Below are positions 36,135 to 44,425 of a stretch of 64,000 nucleotides of DNA, piece by piece; position 1 is the stretch's first letter, and each line of letters starts with the position of its first letter. The position numbers and the translations under genes were made by a program. Location of the stretch: NCBI RefSeq assembly GCF_000735585.1, contig NZ_JNNO01000006.1:1-64000 (forward strand), written 5' to 3'. Under the pieces are notes generated by a model. It saw only the letters and a program-made list of their open reading frames with translations, had not been told where the DNA came from and searched no databases. Source of the stretch: Devosia sp. LC5. GTDB lineage: Bacteria; Pseudomonadota; Alphaproteobacteria; Rhizobiales; Devosiaceae.

Positions 36135-36386
36135 CTAGTCCCAAACCCTGAGATTATGGGGTGAGCAGTATCCTATGACAATGTCCATTATCTCGCGAAC
36201 AAAGTCGTCGTGACCCGGACGTTCATCGCCATCTTCGAGTATCAAGCGGAGAAGGTCGTAGACCCGATCGGCGGGCACGCCGGCATCTCGATAACTCCTC
36301 AAAACTTCAATGGCATCGGACAGGGAAGAGTGCCGCTCGATGATCATCTGCAACTCGACGTCTATAGCTTTGTCGATTGACGTCAC
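36135..36386 (-). CDS. Small hypothetical protein
   Basis: An 83-residue acidic, mostly helical protein (HSSLSDAIEVLRSYRDAGV, then DRVYDLLRLILEDGDERPGH). It would start at a GTG with GGACGGAAG upstream. Balanced composition and lack of low-complexity bias suggest real coding. No family recognised; genes like this occur in accessory regions of rhizobia. Confidence 0.55.
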   Translation of the reverse strand: MTSIDKAIDVELQMIIERHSSLSDAIEVLRSYRDAGVPADRVYDLLRLILEDGDERPGHDDFVREIMDIVIGYCSPHNLRVWD

Positions 36387-36962
36387 CTACTTCCGTCCAA
36401 ACTGCCCAACCCTTCCCGCGCTATCGGTTGTCCTGCCTTGACTGCCGACATTGGCCGGTCACGGACAAGGCGATCCGGCCGCCGATAGGCGGCTCGAGAC
36501 GCATCGTCAAGGCGATGTTGGTTGGGGGGCAGAGCAACAAGCGTCACCTTGTCGTCATGTACGAGGAGTTCCACAACTAGCATGGCTTAGCGCCGACGCT
36601 CTCGGGGTTCCTCGTTGGCTGGCGGCGGCGCCGGTGATTCAAGCCCGCTCGTGCCATGATAGGCACTCGCGATGATGGGGTGTCCGAGCACGCGGTCATG
36701 AGGCCGGCATCGTGGGAACTACGCCATTTGATCCGCCTCCCGCTGACCTTTGTAGTGTTGCCCCAGCATGAATTAAGGCGCTTCGCAGTAGCATGCGCGA
36801 GCTGTACCGCAACAACATCGGCTTCATTCAAGGTCCCGGAACGCCTGAGGCCGTTGCGGTCCGCCAAAGAGCTTGTCGCGACAAGAAGCTCGTAGCCGAT
36901 CCCGCTGCTCCCCCGGATGGCCCATTGTCCTCGTCCAGCGTGGGAGGTCCCGAACGTGCCTC
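36387..36962. other. Gap without a supported gene
   Basis: About 575 bp with several short overlapping frames, none convincing. The segment at 36656-36895 reads partly like decayed coding sequence on the minus strand (LNEADVVAVQLAHATAKRLN) but I cannot assign it. Confidence 0.45.
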
Positions 36963-37811
36963 TCAATGGATGCGGCCCAGTTTTCCAATTTTCTTGCTTG
37001 GTGGCGCGCTGAGTGCCGTCAGCGCAACGAGTAGGCCAAGCGAGATCGGCCCGCTCGGTAGCAGTTCGGGACCGATCCCTAGGGCCATTGCGCTGCCCCA
37101 CGACACCATCAGTGTCGCGATCAAGAGGGCGAGATACCTGAGGACGAAGCGGCCGGCCGCTGCAGGCGCTCGCAGCGACCAAAGGAGGGCCGCAGGAATC
37201 GACGTGAACAATACGCAGCTAAAAAGCCACATCGCGTAAAGCATCTGTTTTGGTGCGGGCGGCGTGTTACTTGCCAGCAGCTCGGCTGGCCAGCCGTAGA
37301 GGGTAGCAAAGACGGTGTGATAGACGGCATTTGGAGCCGCAATTGCAAGGGCCATGCAAAACAGTACCAGGCGATAGCCACCGCGGCGAGGCGCAACTGG
37401 CTCGCCTGCTTGATACGGCGGGCGGGCGTACAATACCAAGGCGCCGGCGGCAGCATGTAGCACGCAAAGCATAAGAACCACGTAGCTGGACGGGTCGATC
37501 CAAAGGCTTGCCGTCAAATAGAACATAGCCTGTGCGACATTGAATGACGCGATGAGTCCGAGCATCGCTCTTGTCGCTGAGGGACGCATGATCGTCAGGC
37601 TCAGAAGGACAATCGGGTAGGTCCATGCAATCGCGGACATCCCGTACCACATCATTCGAAGCCCCTGTTGAGCTTTGGCGATCGTATCGCCTGCCATGAG
37701 GGCATCGATGGTAAGCGGCGTTAGCAAAAATGTGTGGAGAGCCGCGATGATTGCGGACAAGACCGCTGCCGCCAATACCGACAGGGTGAAATTGGTGGTC
37801 GTATTATTCAT
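36963..37811 (-). CDS. Multi-pass membrane protein, paralog A
   Basis: A 282-residue integral membrane protein with about eight hydrophobic helices and no recognised family. Its closest relative in the window is the 289-residue protein at 39919-40788; they share long near-identical stretches such as YAMWLFSCVLF and LLWSLRAPAAAGRFVL, and QQGLR..WY.MSAIAWTYPI. The ATG at 37811 is preferred (AAGGA 8 bp upstream); one at 37820 is possible. A palindrome TATACGCATACGTATA lies about 34 bp upstream, one of a family of eight in this island. Confidence 0.8.
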   Translation of the reverse strand: MNNTTTNFTLSVLAAAVLSAIIAALHTFLLTPLTIDALMAGDTIAKAQQGLRMMWYGMSAIAWTYPIVLLSLTIMRPSATRAMLGLIASFNVAQAMFYLTASLWIDPSSYVVLMLCVLHAAAGALVLYARPPYQAGEPVAPRRGGYRLVLFCMALAIAAPNAVYHTVFATLYGWPAELLASNTPPAPKQMLYAMWLFSCVLFTSIPAALLWSLRAPAAAGRFVLRYLALLIATLMVSWGSAMALGIGPELLPSGPISLGLLVALTALSAPPSKKIGKLGRIH

Positions 37812-37844
37812 TCGCCTCATCCTTGTCCGACTAGCTTACTCGAA

Positions 37845-37860
37845 TATACGCATACGTATA
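37845..37860 (-). promoter_or_regulatory. TATACG-N4-CGTATA operator, site a
   Basis: TATACGCATACGTATA, 34-49 bp upstream of membrane protein paralog A. On the minus strand the near arm runs into TATATT, a plausible -10 box. Same arms as seven other sites between 38.0 and 50.9 kb. Confidence 0.7.
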
Positions 37861-38051
37861 ATCGAAAACTAACGCCTCCGTGGACTTCAGTACAGATGCA
37901 CGAGTGTCGCAGAACGCGGCTTGGCACGCTTTGTGTTGGCGCCAAACGACATGCAGGTCTCATTGCCGGTTGTGGCTACGACGAAGCTAGGCCGATCAGC
38001 CGGTAACTTCGCCTGGCGGGTAACGCTTGGGTTGACCCCTGCGAGCGACAT

Positions 38052-38069
38052 ATATACGGTTCCGTATAT
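38052..38069 (+). promoter_or_regulatory. TATACG-N4-CGTATA operator, site b
   Basis: ATATACGGTTCCGTATAT, a 9-bp-arm palindrome with a TT/TC centre, 55-72 bp before the orphan nuoB start. The right arm runs into TATATT (38065-38070), a candidate -10. Confidence 0.7.
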
Positions 38070-38124
38070 TGACTCGCAGTGCTCCGACACCGGAGCCGGG
38101 TGATCTTTAAATGGGACTTACACG

Positions 38125-38652
38125 ATGAGCGTAGCGGGTGATCACGGCGCCATTTCGAATGCCGATCTAGCCACCTTCAACGACCAGTTGGCCGATCGCG
38201 GCTTTCTGGTCACAACGGCCCAGTCTCTGATTACCTGGGCGCGCACCGGCTCCATGATGTGGATGCAGTTTGGCCTTGCCTGTTGCGCGATCGAGGGACT
38301 GATGCAAGTTTCGGGGCCGCGCTATGATCTGGAGCGGTTCGGCTCGGCCCCGCGGGCCTCGCCCCGCCAGGCCGACGTCATGATCGTTGCCGGGACCCTG
38401 ACCAACAAGATGGCTCCCGCCTTGCGCAAGGTCTACGACCAGATGCCCGAACCGCGCTACGTTATCTCGATGGGATCCTGCGCCAATGGCGGCGGTTACT
38501 ATCACTATGCCTATTCGGTCGTGCGTGGGTGCGATCGAATAGTGCCGGTCGACATCTACGTGCCGGGATGCCCGCCAACGGCGGAAGCGCTGCTCTATGG
38601 CGTATTGCTGCTTCAGAAGAAAATTCGTCGCTCCGGTACGATTGAGCGCTGA
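38125..38652 (+). CDS. nuoB: Orphan NADH-quinone oxidoreductase subunit B (NuoB paralog)
   Basis: A 175-residue NuoB. It keeps all four ligands of the terminal 4Fe-4S cluster N2: C53, C54, C119 and C149 ([34 protein letters not shown]), and nearly all conserved family sequence. The loop after the CysCys pair reads [16 protein letters not shown], whereas the family pattern I recall is CCAVEMMxxSMPRYD: a one-residue insertion, Met-Met replaced by Gly-Leu-Met, and Met before PRYD replaced by Gly. That loop lines the quinone pocket. No other nuo gene is nearby, so this is a spare subunit that would have to join the chromosomal complex I. An operator of the island family lies upstream. Confidence 0.9.
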   Translation: MSVAGDHGAISNADLATFNDQLADRGFLVTTAQSLITWARTGSMMWMQFGLACCAIEGLMQVSGPRYDLERFGSAPRASPRQADVMIVAGTLTNKMAPALRKVYDQMPEPRYVISMGSCANGGGYYHYAYSVVRGCDRIVPVDIYVPGCPPTAEALLYGVLLLQKKIRRSGTIER

Positions 38653-38696
38653 AGCAGCGGGTCTTCGGGCGGGCCTGGTCGAAGTTCGGAGCCCGA

Positions 38697-39317
38697 TCAT
38701 CCCACAGTGCTGGGCCGCACCCGATCGGTGACTACTTCCCGGATAACCCGGCACGGATTGCCTGCTGCCAGGACACCGGACGCTACATCCCTGGTGACGA
38801 CGCTGCCTGCTCCGATCGTGGTACCGTCCCCTATCGTCACGCCGCCCAGGATAATGGCGCCGGCGCCGATCCAGCACTGCCTGCCGATGGTGATTGGCTT
38901 GTTGACGCAATGGCTGCCAACGGGAATGCCTGTCTCCGGGTCGAGTTTGATTCTTTCGGACGGATCGAGTGGATGTCCGGCGGTGAGGAACTGGGCGCGC
39001 GGGCCAATCACCGTATTGCTGCCGACACGGATGTCTGCGCCATCAAGGAAGACGCAGTCGAAGTTAACGAACACCCGCTCACCGAAATAGATGTGCTTGC
39101 CGTATTCCCAGACGACGGGTGACAGGATCATGCCCGTGCCAAAACTCCCCAACATATCCTTCAGCATCGCCTGGCGCTGCTCGGCCTCGCGCATGGGCGT
39201 GGCATTATAAGCGTCGCGCTTGGCCCGAGCGTCGATCTGCAGGCCGATCAGGTACGGGTTGGGCATGCCATAAGATTTGCCCGCCCGCATGTTTTCATAT
39301 GCCGATGTATCCATCAT
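38697..39317 (-). CDS. Maltose O-acetyltransferase-type (Maa/NodL) acetyltransferase
   Basis: A 206-residue left-handed beta-helix acetyltransferase. N-terminal MRAGKSYGMPNPYLIGLQ.. Maa motif, hexapeptide repeats, and the active-site region FLTAGHPLDP followed by PITIGRQCWIGAGAIILGGV and VVTRDVASGVLAAGNPCRVI. It transfers acetyl from acetyl-CoA to a sugar or similar hydroxyl. It follows the 112-residue membrane protein gene by 87 bp on the same strand, so both probably depend on operator c. Confidence 0.88.
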   Translation of the reverse strand: MMDTSAYENMRAGKSYGMPNPYLIGLQIDARAKRDAYNATPMREAEQRQAMLKDMLGSFGTGMILSPVVWEYGKHIYFGERVFVNFDCVFLDGADIRVGSNTVIGPRAQFLTAGHPLDPSERIKLDPETGIPVGSHCVNKPITIGRQCWIGAGAIILGGVTIGDGTTIGAGSVVTRDVASGVLAAGNPCRVIREVVTDRVRPSTVG

Positions 39318-39404
39318 GTTTCCCTACCGCCTAGCATCGCGGAGCTCGATCCTCGTTGCGGCGCTGTTTGGACAAAGTCGTCGCCTGCATCCGGGTGACG
39401 GCGG

Positions 39405-39743
39405 CTACTGGATGAGCCCCGAAATCAACCCGAGGGTCCCTGCCAGACCCAGTAAAGAGACGCCCGGAAATCTGGGTCCGACCATCGCAGTCAGTGCGAT
39501 CGCCCCCAGCATGGGTATCGAGGCAGTCCAGATGGCGGTCGCCTGCGGCAAAAATCTGAACGCAGCGGCGATCCAGATCGCTCCGGTGATGAACCAGTAG
39601 GCGCCGACAAGTATCCAGGCGGCCCGGACCAGCCCGCGCCGCTCACCAACCAGGCCCGCGGAGGCCTCCTGTAGGCCTGTCAGATGATATCCAGCCGTCA
39701 CGAATAGAAGTACAGCTGCGGAAATAGAAAGGACAAGCGACAT
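39405..39743 (-). CDS. Small integral membrane protein (112 aa)
   Basis: Four hydrophobic segments and little else: SLVLSISAAVLLFVTAGYHL, then AAWILVGAYWFITGAIWIAA and two more. No family assigned with confidence. The frame extends upstream through the operator region but the ATG at 39743, with GGAGGC-type sequence before it on the other strand side poorly defined, is the first that gives a membrane-protein start. Operator c lies 32 bp upstream. Confidence 0.72.
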   Translation of the reverse strand: MSLVLSISAAVLLFVTAGYHLTGLQEASAGLVGERRGLVRAAWILVGAYWFITGAIWIAAAFRFLPQATAIWTASIPMLGAIALTAMVGPRFPGVSLLGLAGTLGLISGLIQ

Positions 39744-39774
39744 CGGAGGCCTCGGTTCCCGTGCACCAGAGTGA

Positions 39775-39792
39775 GTATACGGTACCGTATAC
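39775..39792 (-). promoter_or_regulatory. TATACG-N4-CGTATA operator, site c
   Basis: GTATACGGTACCGTATAC, a perfect 18-bp palindrome, 32 bp upstream of the 112-residue membrane protein gene. On the minus strand it reads into TATACT, a good -10 match. Confidence 0.75.
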
Positions 39793-39854
39793 ATGGAGAC
39801 CAACTTGGTCAACGCGGCTCTCTGTACAGCGCCGCATCGGTTTGCTAGTTTCAG

Positions 39855-39872
39855 ATATACGGTACCGTATAT
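39855..39872 (+). promoter_or_regulatory. TATACG-N4-CGTATA operator, site d
   Basis: ATATACGGTACCGTATAT, a perfect 18-bp palindrome sharing its centre GTAC with sites c and h. It overlaps a perfect -10 TATAAT (39870-39875). It lies 47 bp before membrane protein paralog B and 80 bp centre-to-centre from site c in the same divergent promoter region. Confidence 0.78.
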
Positions 39873-39918
39873 AATAGTCCGGCACGTGAGTGCCTGGCGA
39901 GGCACGGATGGAGTCATC

Positions 39919-40788
39919 ATGAACAATGCCGCGAAAAGTCCGCTTCTGGCTCGGGGCCGGGCCCAATGGGTGGCCGGAATCTTGGCCGCCATAATTGCGG
40001 CCCTTCACACCTTTGTGCTGACGACGCCAACGATGGCTGCCCTGATGGCCAGCAGCACTATCCCCGAAGCCCAGCAGGGGCTTCGGGTGATCTGGTATGC
40101 GATGTCAGCAATTGCCTGGACTTATCCGATCATGCTCCTAGTCCTGACTACCCCGCTGGCGCCCGTGTCGAGGCCGATGCTCGGTCTCATCGCGTTGTTC
40201 AATGTCACGCAAGCTCTGTTCCACATGGCGACGGGGCTATTGATCGACGCAGCCGGTCAGATGTTCCTTGCGCTTTGTCTGCTCCACGCAGCGGTGGGGG
40301 TATTGGCCTTACTGGCACGCCCGCCCCATCAGGCAGAAGCGCTGGCGCCGGCACCTCGTGGCAATCGGCTGGTGGTGTTTTGCATCGCGACCGGTTTCAC
40401 GGCTCTGGTGGCGACCTACCATACCGTCATCGGGACCCTCCAGCTTTGGCCGGCCGAGCTGCTGGCGAGTGACATCACCTCCTCGCCCAGGCAACTGCTT
40501 TACGCAATGTGGCTGTTCAGCTGCGTGTTGTTCCTGTCGATCCCGTCGGCTCTGCTTTGGTCGCTGAGGGCGCCTGCAGCTGCCGGCCGCTTTGTGCTCA
40601 TGTATATCGCGTTGCTGGCCGCGACCGTGATGGTGTCGTGGATCAGCACAAAGGCGCTGGGACTTAGCCCCGAATTGCTGCCGATCGGGCCACCGGTCGC
40701 CTTCGGCCTAATCATCGTGCTGACACTGCTCAGCGCGCCGTCTCGATTGGCCCCGAGCTTCAATAGCGAAGCCAGGCGAAGCGTGTGA
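39919..40788 (+). CDS. Multi-pass membrane protein, paralog B
   Basis: A 289-residue protein with about eight transmembrane helices, clearly homologous over its whole length to paralog A (36963-37811), in inverted orientation about 2 kb away. Helix 1 region is VAGILAAIIAALHTFVLTTP. Ribosome binding site GGAG is 5 bp before the ATG. Function unknown. The retained duplication, each copy with its own operator, suggests dosage or heterodimer use. Confidence 0.82.
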   Translation: MNNAAKSPLLARGRAQWVAGILAAIIAALHTFVLTTPTMAALMASSTIPEAQQGLRVIWYAMSAIAWTYPIMLLVLTTPLAPVSRPMLGLIALFNVTQALFHMATGLLIDAAGQMFLALCLLHAAVGVLALLARPPHQAEALAPAPRGNRLVVFCIATGFTALVATYHTVIGTLQLWPAELLASDITSSPRQLLYAMWLFSCVLFLSIPSALLWSLRAPAAAGRFVLMYIALLAATVMVSWISTKALGLSPELLPIGPPVAFGLIIVLTLLSAPSRLAPSFNSEARRSV

Positions 40789-40917
40789 AGGCGCTTCGGC
40801 TACTGATTTTTGCACCCGGCGAGCAGATACGCCCGGTAAACAGGTGCCGTAGCGCTTATCGCCCCAGCGGAACAACGTCTCGTGTTTCTGGTAACCCTCC
40901 GCTGGCTTGGGGCTGCC

Positions 40918-41442
40918 TCATTGGAGGAGCCGGCGTGGCTTTGCTGACACCAGCTGCCTCAACATTGCCGGCACGACGATACGGTGAAACGGCTTCACAA
41001 ATGCCAGATAGGCCCGGCCGGCTGCGTTGTGAGTCTTTACCGCCGTCGATACGCAAACCTCCTGCCGCAGCGACAGCTGTTCCTTGATTTCTATCAGCAC
41101 TCGGAAATCAAGATGGCGGTCATCGAGGCCCAGGACGACATGGTCGTCCGACTGCTCCAGGATTGGCAGCATACCGATACGCCTGACCGAGCCGGGCATC
41201 GGCTCCGTTCCGGTAATCAACCCGAAGGGCGCCACCAGCGCAGTTCTGACCGCCAGCATCCGCTTGACCCAACCTGGCGTCTGACCAAATACCCGCGTTG
41301 AAACGTCGATAACGCTCAACTTCTGGTCCGCTATAACCAGCGAGTAGGAGTCCCCGAAATCGGCGCCTGGCAGCAGCCCATCACGTTGGAGAAAGGGGCT
41401 TGCGGTCACTTCGGACCGCGGGGGTAGGTCGGTGGTGGTCAT
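40918..41442 (-). CDS. DUF2867 family protein
   Basis: A 174-residue soluble protein. Segments GADFGDSYSLVIADQKLSVI, WVKRMLAVRTALVAPFGL and the ending FVKPFHRIVVPAMLRQL match the DUF2867 pattern. It is often found fused to or beside NAD(P)-binding epimerase-like proteins, as here: the epimerase gene is 112 bp upstream on the same strand. Biochemical role unknown. Confidence 0.8.
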   Translation of the reverse strand: MTTTDLPPRSEVTASPFLQRDGLLPGADFGDSYSLVIADQKLSVIDVSTRVFGQTPGWVKRMLAVRTALVAPFGLITGTEPMPGSVRRIGMLPILEQSDDHVVLGLDDRHLDFRVLIEIKEQLSLRQEVCVSTAVKTHNAAGRAYLAFVKPFHRIVVPAMLRQLVSAKPRRLLQ

Positions 41443-41554
41443 TGTTTATTCCTTGTCGAGTGAAAGGCATGACGGCGATTGCCGGGCTCCGGCGGGCCGA
41501 GTGGGTGCCCAACCGGGACGTCGCCGCCATCCTGAGAAGTGCTTGTTGCAGGCC

Positions 41555-42379
41555 CTATGATTTGCGGAAGGAGAGCTGAAGCTGTGGGGCTGCGGGCCCT
41601 TGCCACCCTCGAAAGCCCGGCGTCCAGCCGAGCCTGGTCTCGGCCAGCGTGCTGTCGACTTCGCCGTCGCGCTCGGCAATATTGAAGATGCCCTCAATGT
41701 CGGTGCGCGAGGCCAGGGCCGCCGCATAGGCGGCCGCGTCCACATGAACCGGTGCCGCTCCCCATGGCCGGTCGGAGCCGGTGCCGGGGCCGTAGAGCCG
41801 GCCGTATCGCAGGATAACGAACGGGATCCCCAGGCCGACAACCTGATCCTCCAACCCGATGACACCGTTCGAAGAAGAGGACGCATTGTCCAGACGCCCG
41901 GCGAGCTGGTCGGCCTCCCGATGAGGCAGGGGGCCAGGCGCGTAGTCGAATGCAATGCTCTGCGCCACAATGCGGGCAATGCCAACATCGCGAGCCGCCG
42001 CCACCAGGTTGCGCGTACCGATCCAGCGCAATCTTGCATTGCGCTCCAATGCCTCGTCGTTGAGTTCAGCGAGGTCGCGCGGCAGGTCGGTGAGCTGGTG
42101 AACGAGGACATCCGGCAGGAACTTGGATAGCGCTGCCATTACTCCCGCGGCATCGAAAGCGTCGGCCACCACGGTTTCGATCCCCAACCGCCGCATCGCC
42201 GTCGCGCGCTCTGGAAAGCGCGTCATACCCATGACGCTCCAGCCGTCGGCGAGCAATAAGGGTATGAGGCGTTGGCCGATGGCACCAGAGGCGCCCGCCA
42301 GAAACAACTTGCCCCTCCTGCCGTTCCGCCGCCTAAGGGTGGTTGGTTTGGTTGTGCCCAAGCTCATCAAGGTGGACAT
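41555..42379 (-). CDS. NAD-dependent epimerase/dehydratase-like SDR
   Basis: A 274-residue extended short-chain dehydrogenase. N-terminal LFLAGASGAIGQRLIPLLL (GxxGxxG, about 25-43) binds NAD(P); later ILRYGRLYGPGT is typical of atypical epimerases. The usual YxxxK catalytic pair is not evident, so it may bind cofactor without epimerase activity. The ATG at 42379 is right behind operator e (42395-42410). Confidence 0.82.
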   Translation of the reverse strand: MSTLMSLGTTKPTTLRRRNGRRGKLFLAGASGAIGQRLIPLLLADGWSVMGMTRFPERATAMRRLGIETVVADAFDAAGVMAALSKFLPDVLVHQLTDLPRDLAELNDEALERNARLRWIGTRNLVAAARDVGIARIVAQSIAFDYAPGPLPHREADQLAGRLDNASSSSNGVIGLEDQVVGLGIPFVILRYGRLYGPGTGSDRPWGAAPVHVDAAAYAAALASRTDIEGIFNIAERDGEVDSTLAETRLGWTPGFRGWQGPAAPQLQLSFRKS

Positions 42380-42393
42380 CGTGAACTCCACAA

Positions 42394-43761
42394 TTATACG
42401 CATGCGTATATATATCGAGAACACAGATGCAGGTCCATATGCGCCCGCGCAAATGCTACCAAAGAAGCATGGCGAACACATGCCACGCAGGGCGTGAGCG
42501 TGCTGGTGGACATGGCACGGTTATTGAAGGGTGTCACGAAAGCGCCCCCACCGGCGGCGCGGGTGGTAACGGTATCAGGCGGCGGCAAGCTGCTTCCCCT
42601 GAGAGCGAGCCACAGCACAGCGGCGGCCGCAAGCCCGAGCCAGGGGAGCAGGAACAGGTTCATGGTCTGCCATCCCAGGTGCAGGATGCCAGCGCACAGG
42701 GATGCGGCGAGGCCGACCATGTAGACGATGAGGTCGTTTGCCGCTTGCGCCTTGGCCTTCTCCGCCGTGGAGTAGGTTCGAGTCAGCAGGCTCGTACCGG
42801 CAACGTAGAGGAAGTTCCAGCCCAGGCCGAGCAGGACCAACGCCCCCGCGAAGGAATAGAAGCTGGTTCCGGAAAGCGTCATCAGCACCTGCCCCACCAG
42901 CAAGGCAATGCCTGCCCCCATGACTTGCAAGGCGCCGAATCGCGCTACCAGTGATCCCGTGAAGAGCGAGGGCAGGAACATGCCGAGCACATGCAGTTGA
43001 ATGACTAGCGATGCCTGATCCAGCCCGTGATGGTGGTGCACCATGGCGAGCGGGGTTGCCGTCATTGCGAGGATCATAACGCCAGATCCGGTCACTGCTC
43101 CAAACAATGCGACCAGATAGTCTGGCTGGCGCATGATGACCGATAGCGGTCTGGCAGGCTCCGAAGAGACAGTGGCCGGGCGGGGTGGAACCCTCAATCC
43201 CATGAGCAGGCCGGCGCCAACAAGACAGACCGCTGCCAGGATCAGGAATGATCCACTATAGGCGGGCTGCAGCCATGGGCCTCCCAGCCGCCCGAGCGCC
43301 GGTCCAGCGACAGCAGCCATGATGCCGCCCGCCAGCACCAGCGAAATCGCCCTGGGGCGGAAGCGGTCATCGGCGACTTCGGAAGCAGCGAACCTGTAGA
43401 ACTGAGCAAAGCTCTGATAGATGCCGACGAGGCAGGTGCCCAGACAAAGGAGAAGGAGGCTGCCGACGGCAATGCCGGTGGCGGCGACCAGGCCACCTGC
43501 GACGCCGGCAATGGTGCCGGCAACAAAGCCTACCCGCCGGCCAACTCGCGCCATCCACATCGAGGCGGGAACGATGCCGATCGCAGTGCCCAAAAACATG
43601 GCGGCAATCGGCGCTGTAGCCAATTCTGGCGCTATGGCCAGTTGGGCGCCGGCGAGGCTGCCCACGGTCATCACCAGAACGGTTGCCGTCTGGAACAGGG
43701 CCTGCGCGAAGGCGAGCAACAGGACTTGACGGTGCATTTGGCTAGCGGCGGTCGACATCAT
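42394..43761 (-). CDS. MFS transporter
   Basis: A 455-residue major facilitator protein with about 12 transmembrane helices; the motif WMARVGRRVGFVAGTIAG lies between helices 2 and 3. The C-terminal 50 residues are hydrophilic and Cys-containing, and the last eight codons coincide with operator e. Substrate unknown; an efflux pump is likely given the TetR gene in the same cluster. It follows a 127-residue membrane protein gene by 117 bp on the same strand. Confidence 0.85.
   Translation of the reverse strand: MMSTAASQMHRQVLLLAFAQALFQTATVLVMTVGSLAGAQLAIAPELATAPIAAMFLGTAIGIVPASMWMARVGRRVGFVAGTIAGVAGGLVAATGIAVGSLLLLCLGTCLVGIYQSFAQFYRFAASEVADDRFRPRAISLVLAGGIMAAVAGPALGRLGGPWLQPAYSGSFLILAAVCLVGAGLLMGLRVPPRPATVSSEPARPLSVIMRQPDYLVALFGAVTGSGVMILAMTATPLAMVHHHHGLDQASLVIQLHVLGMFLPSLFTGSLVARFGALQVMGAGIALLVGQVLMTLSGTSFYSFAGALVLLGLGWNFLYVAGTSLLTRTYSTAEKAKAQAANDLIVYMVGLAASLCAGILHLGWQTMNLFLLPWLGLAAAAVLWLALRGSSLPPPDTVTTRAAGGGAFVTPFNNRAMSTSTLTPCVACVRHASLVAFARAHMDLHLCSRYIYACV
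42395..42410 (-). promoter_or_regulatory. TATACG-N4-CGTATA operator, site e
   Basis: TATACGCATGCGTATA, perfect 16-bp palindrome, 15 bp upstream of the epimerase-like start. On the minus strand its near arm forms TATAAT. It lies inside the last codons of the upstream MFS gene. Confidence 0.75.
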
Positions 43762-43878
43762 CGTTCTTTCAGGCTTGAACGGGCAGTCCGACCGGATTGA
43801 TCCGGGGGGGCATCTTCTGGCGCTGAAATTGCCGTGGCAGGACAGGGAGAAATTACAACGTGTTCGCGCCGCAGCAGG

Positions 43879-44262
43879 TCACGTCCCGTTCCCCTTAGCC
43901 CTTCGGACGCCAATCATCAGCAGAATGCTGGCGATCGTGATGATAGGCCAGGGTGTGTACAGCAGCGCTGCGGCGTCGATCAGGTTCCATGCCAACAGAG
44001 CCGCCGGGACAAACATTGGCGGGACCACGCGGTTGTGCTGCATCCACAGCACCATCATGCCGATCAGTACGAGCATTGGCCCAAAACTGTCGATGCTAAG
44101 CCAGAATGCGTTGCCGGCTGCACTCATGTTACTGAGGTCATCGTCCCACAACTGACCGCTAAACCACTCGGCAGCATGACCTCCTGCGCCTTCGATAGTA
44201 AGCGCTCCCAAGGTATGCGCGGCTCCGTACAGCAATATGAGCCAGCCAGCCCACTTGATCAT
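43879..44262 (-). CDS. Small four-helix membrane protein (127 aa)
   Basis: Starts MIKWAGWLILLYGAAHTLGA and has four hydrophobic helices with a conserved-looking HTLGAL and WFSGQLWDD. Resembles small HxxxG membrane proteins of the DUF6463 kind, but I am not certain. Divergent from tetR, with operator f between them, and probably co-transcribed with the MFS gene. Confidence 0.72.
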   Translation of the reverse strand: MIKWAGWLILLYGAAHTLGALTIEGAGGHAAEWFSGQLWDDDLSNMSAAGNAFWLSIDSFGPMLVLIGMMVLWMQHNRVVPPMFVPAALLAWNLIDAAALLYTPWPIITIASILLMIGVRRAKGNGT

Positions 44263-44381
44263 TGGAAACCTCGATTCATTCTTGCAGGCAAGCGGTAGTA
44301 CGACTACGCCGATACATCGGTCTCGGGTGGACTTGCGCCCATGGCGGCAGACCGTTTATGCGGTAGCGCATGGTCGTGTGT

Positions 44382-44397
44382 TATACGTCGACGTATA
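44382..44397. promoter_or_regulatory. TATACG-N4-CGTATA operator, site f (tetR promoter)
   Basis: TATACGTCGACGTATA, perfect 16-bp palindrome, 28 bp before the tetR start and 119 bp from the divergent membrane protein/MFS unit. Position between a TetR gene and its divergent neighbours is the classical place for an autoregulatory operator. Confidence 0.8.
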
Positions 44398-44425
44398 TCT
44401 AGTCAAGGTTAGAGGTTTACCTGCG

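Noticed and set aside
36577..37182. A 201-codon minus-strand frame overlapping membrane protein paralog A
   Set aside because: Overlaps the convincing paralog A gene in another frame and has no domain.
38125..38652. NuoB read as a fragment of a complete second nuo operon
   Set aside because: Neighbouring genes on both sides are unrelated; no other complex I subunit is encoded within the window.
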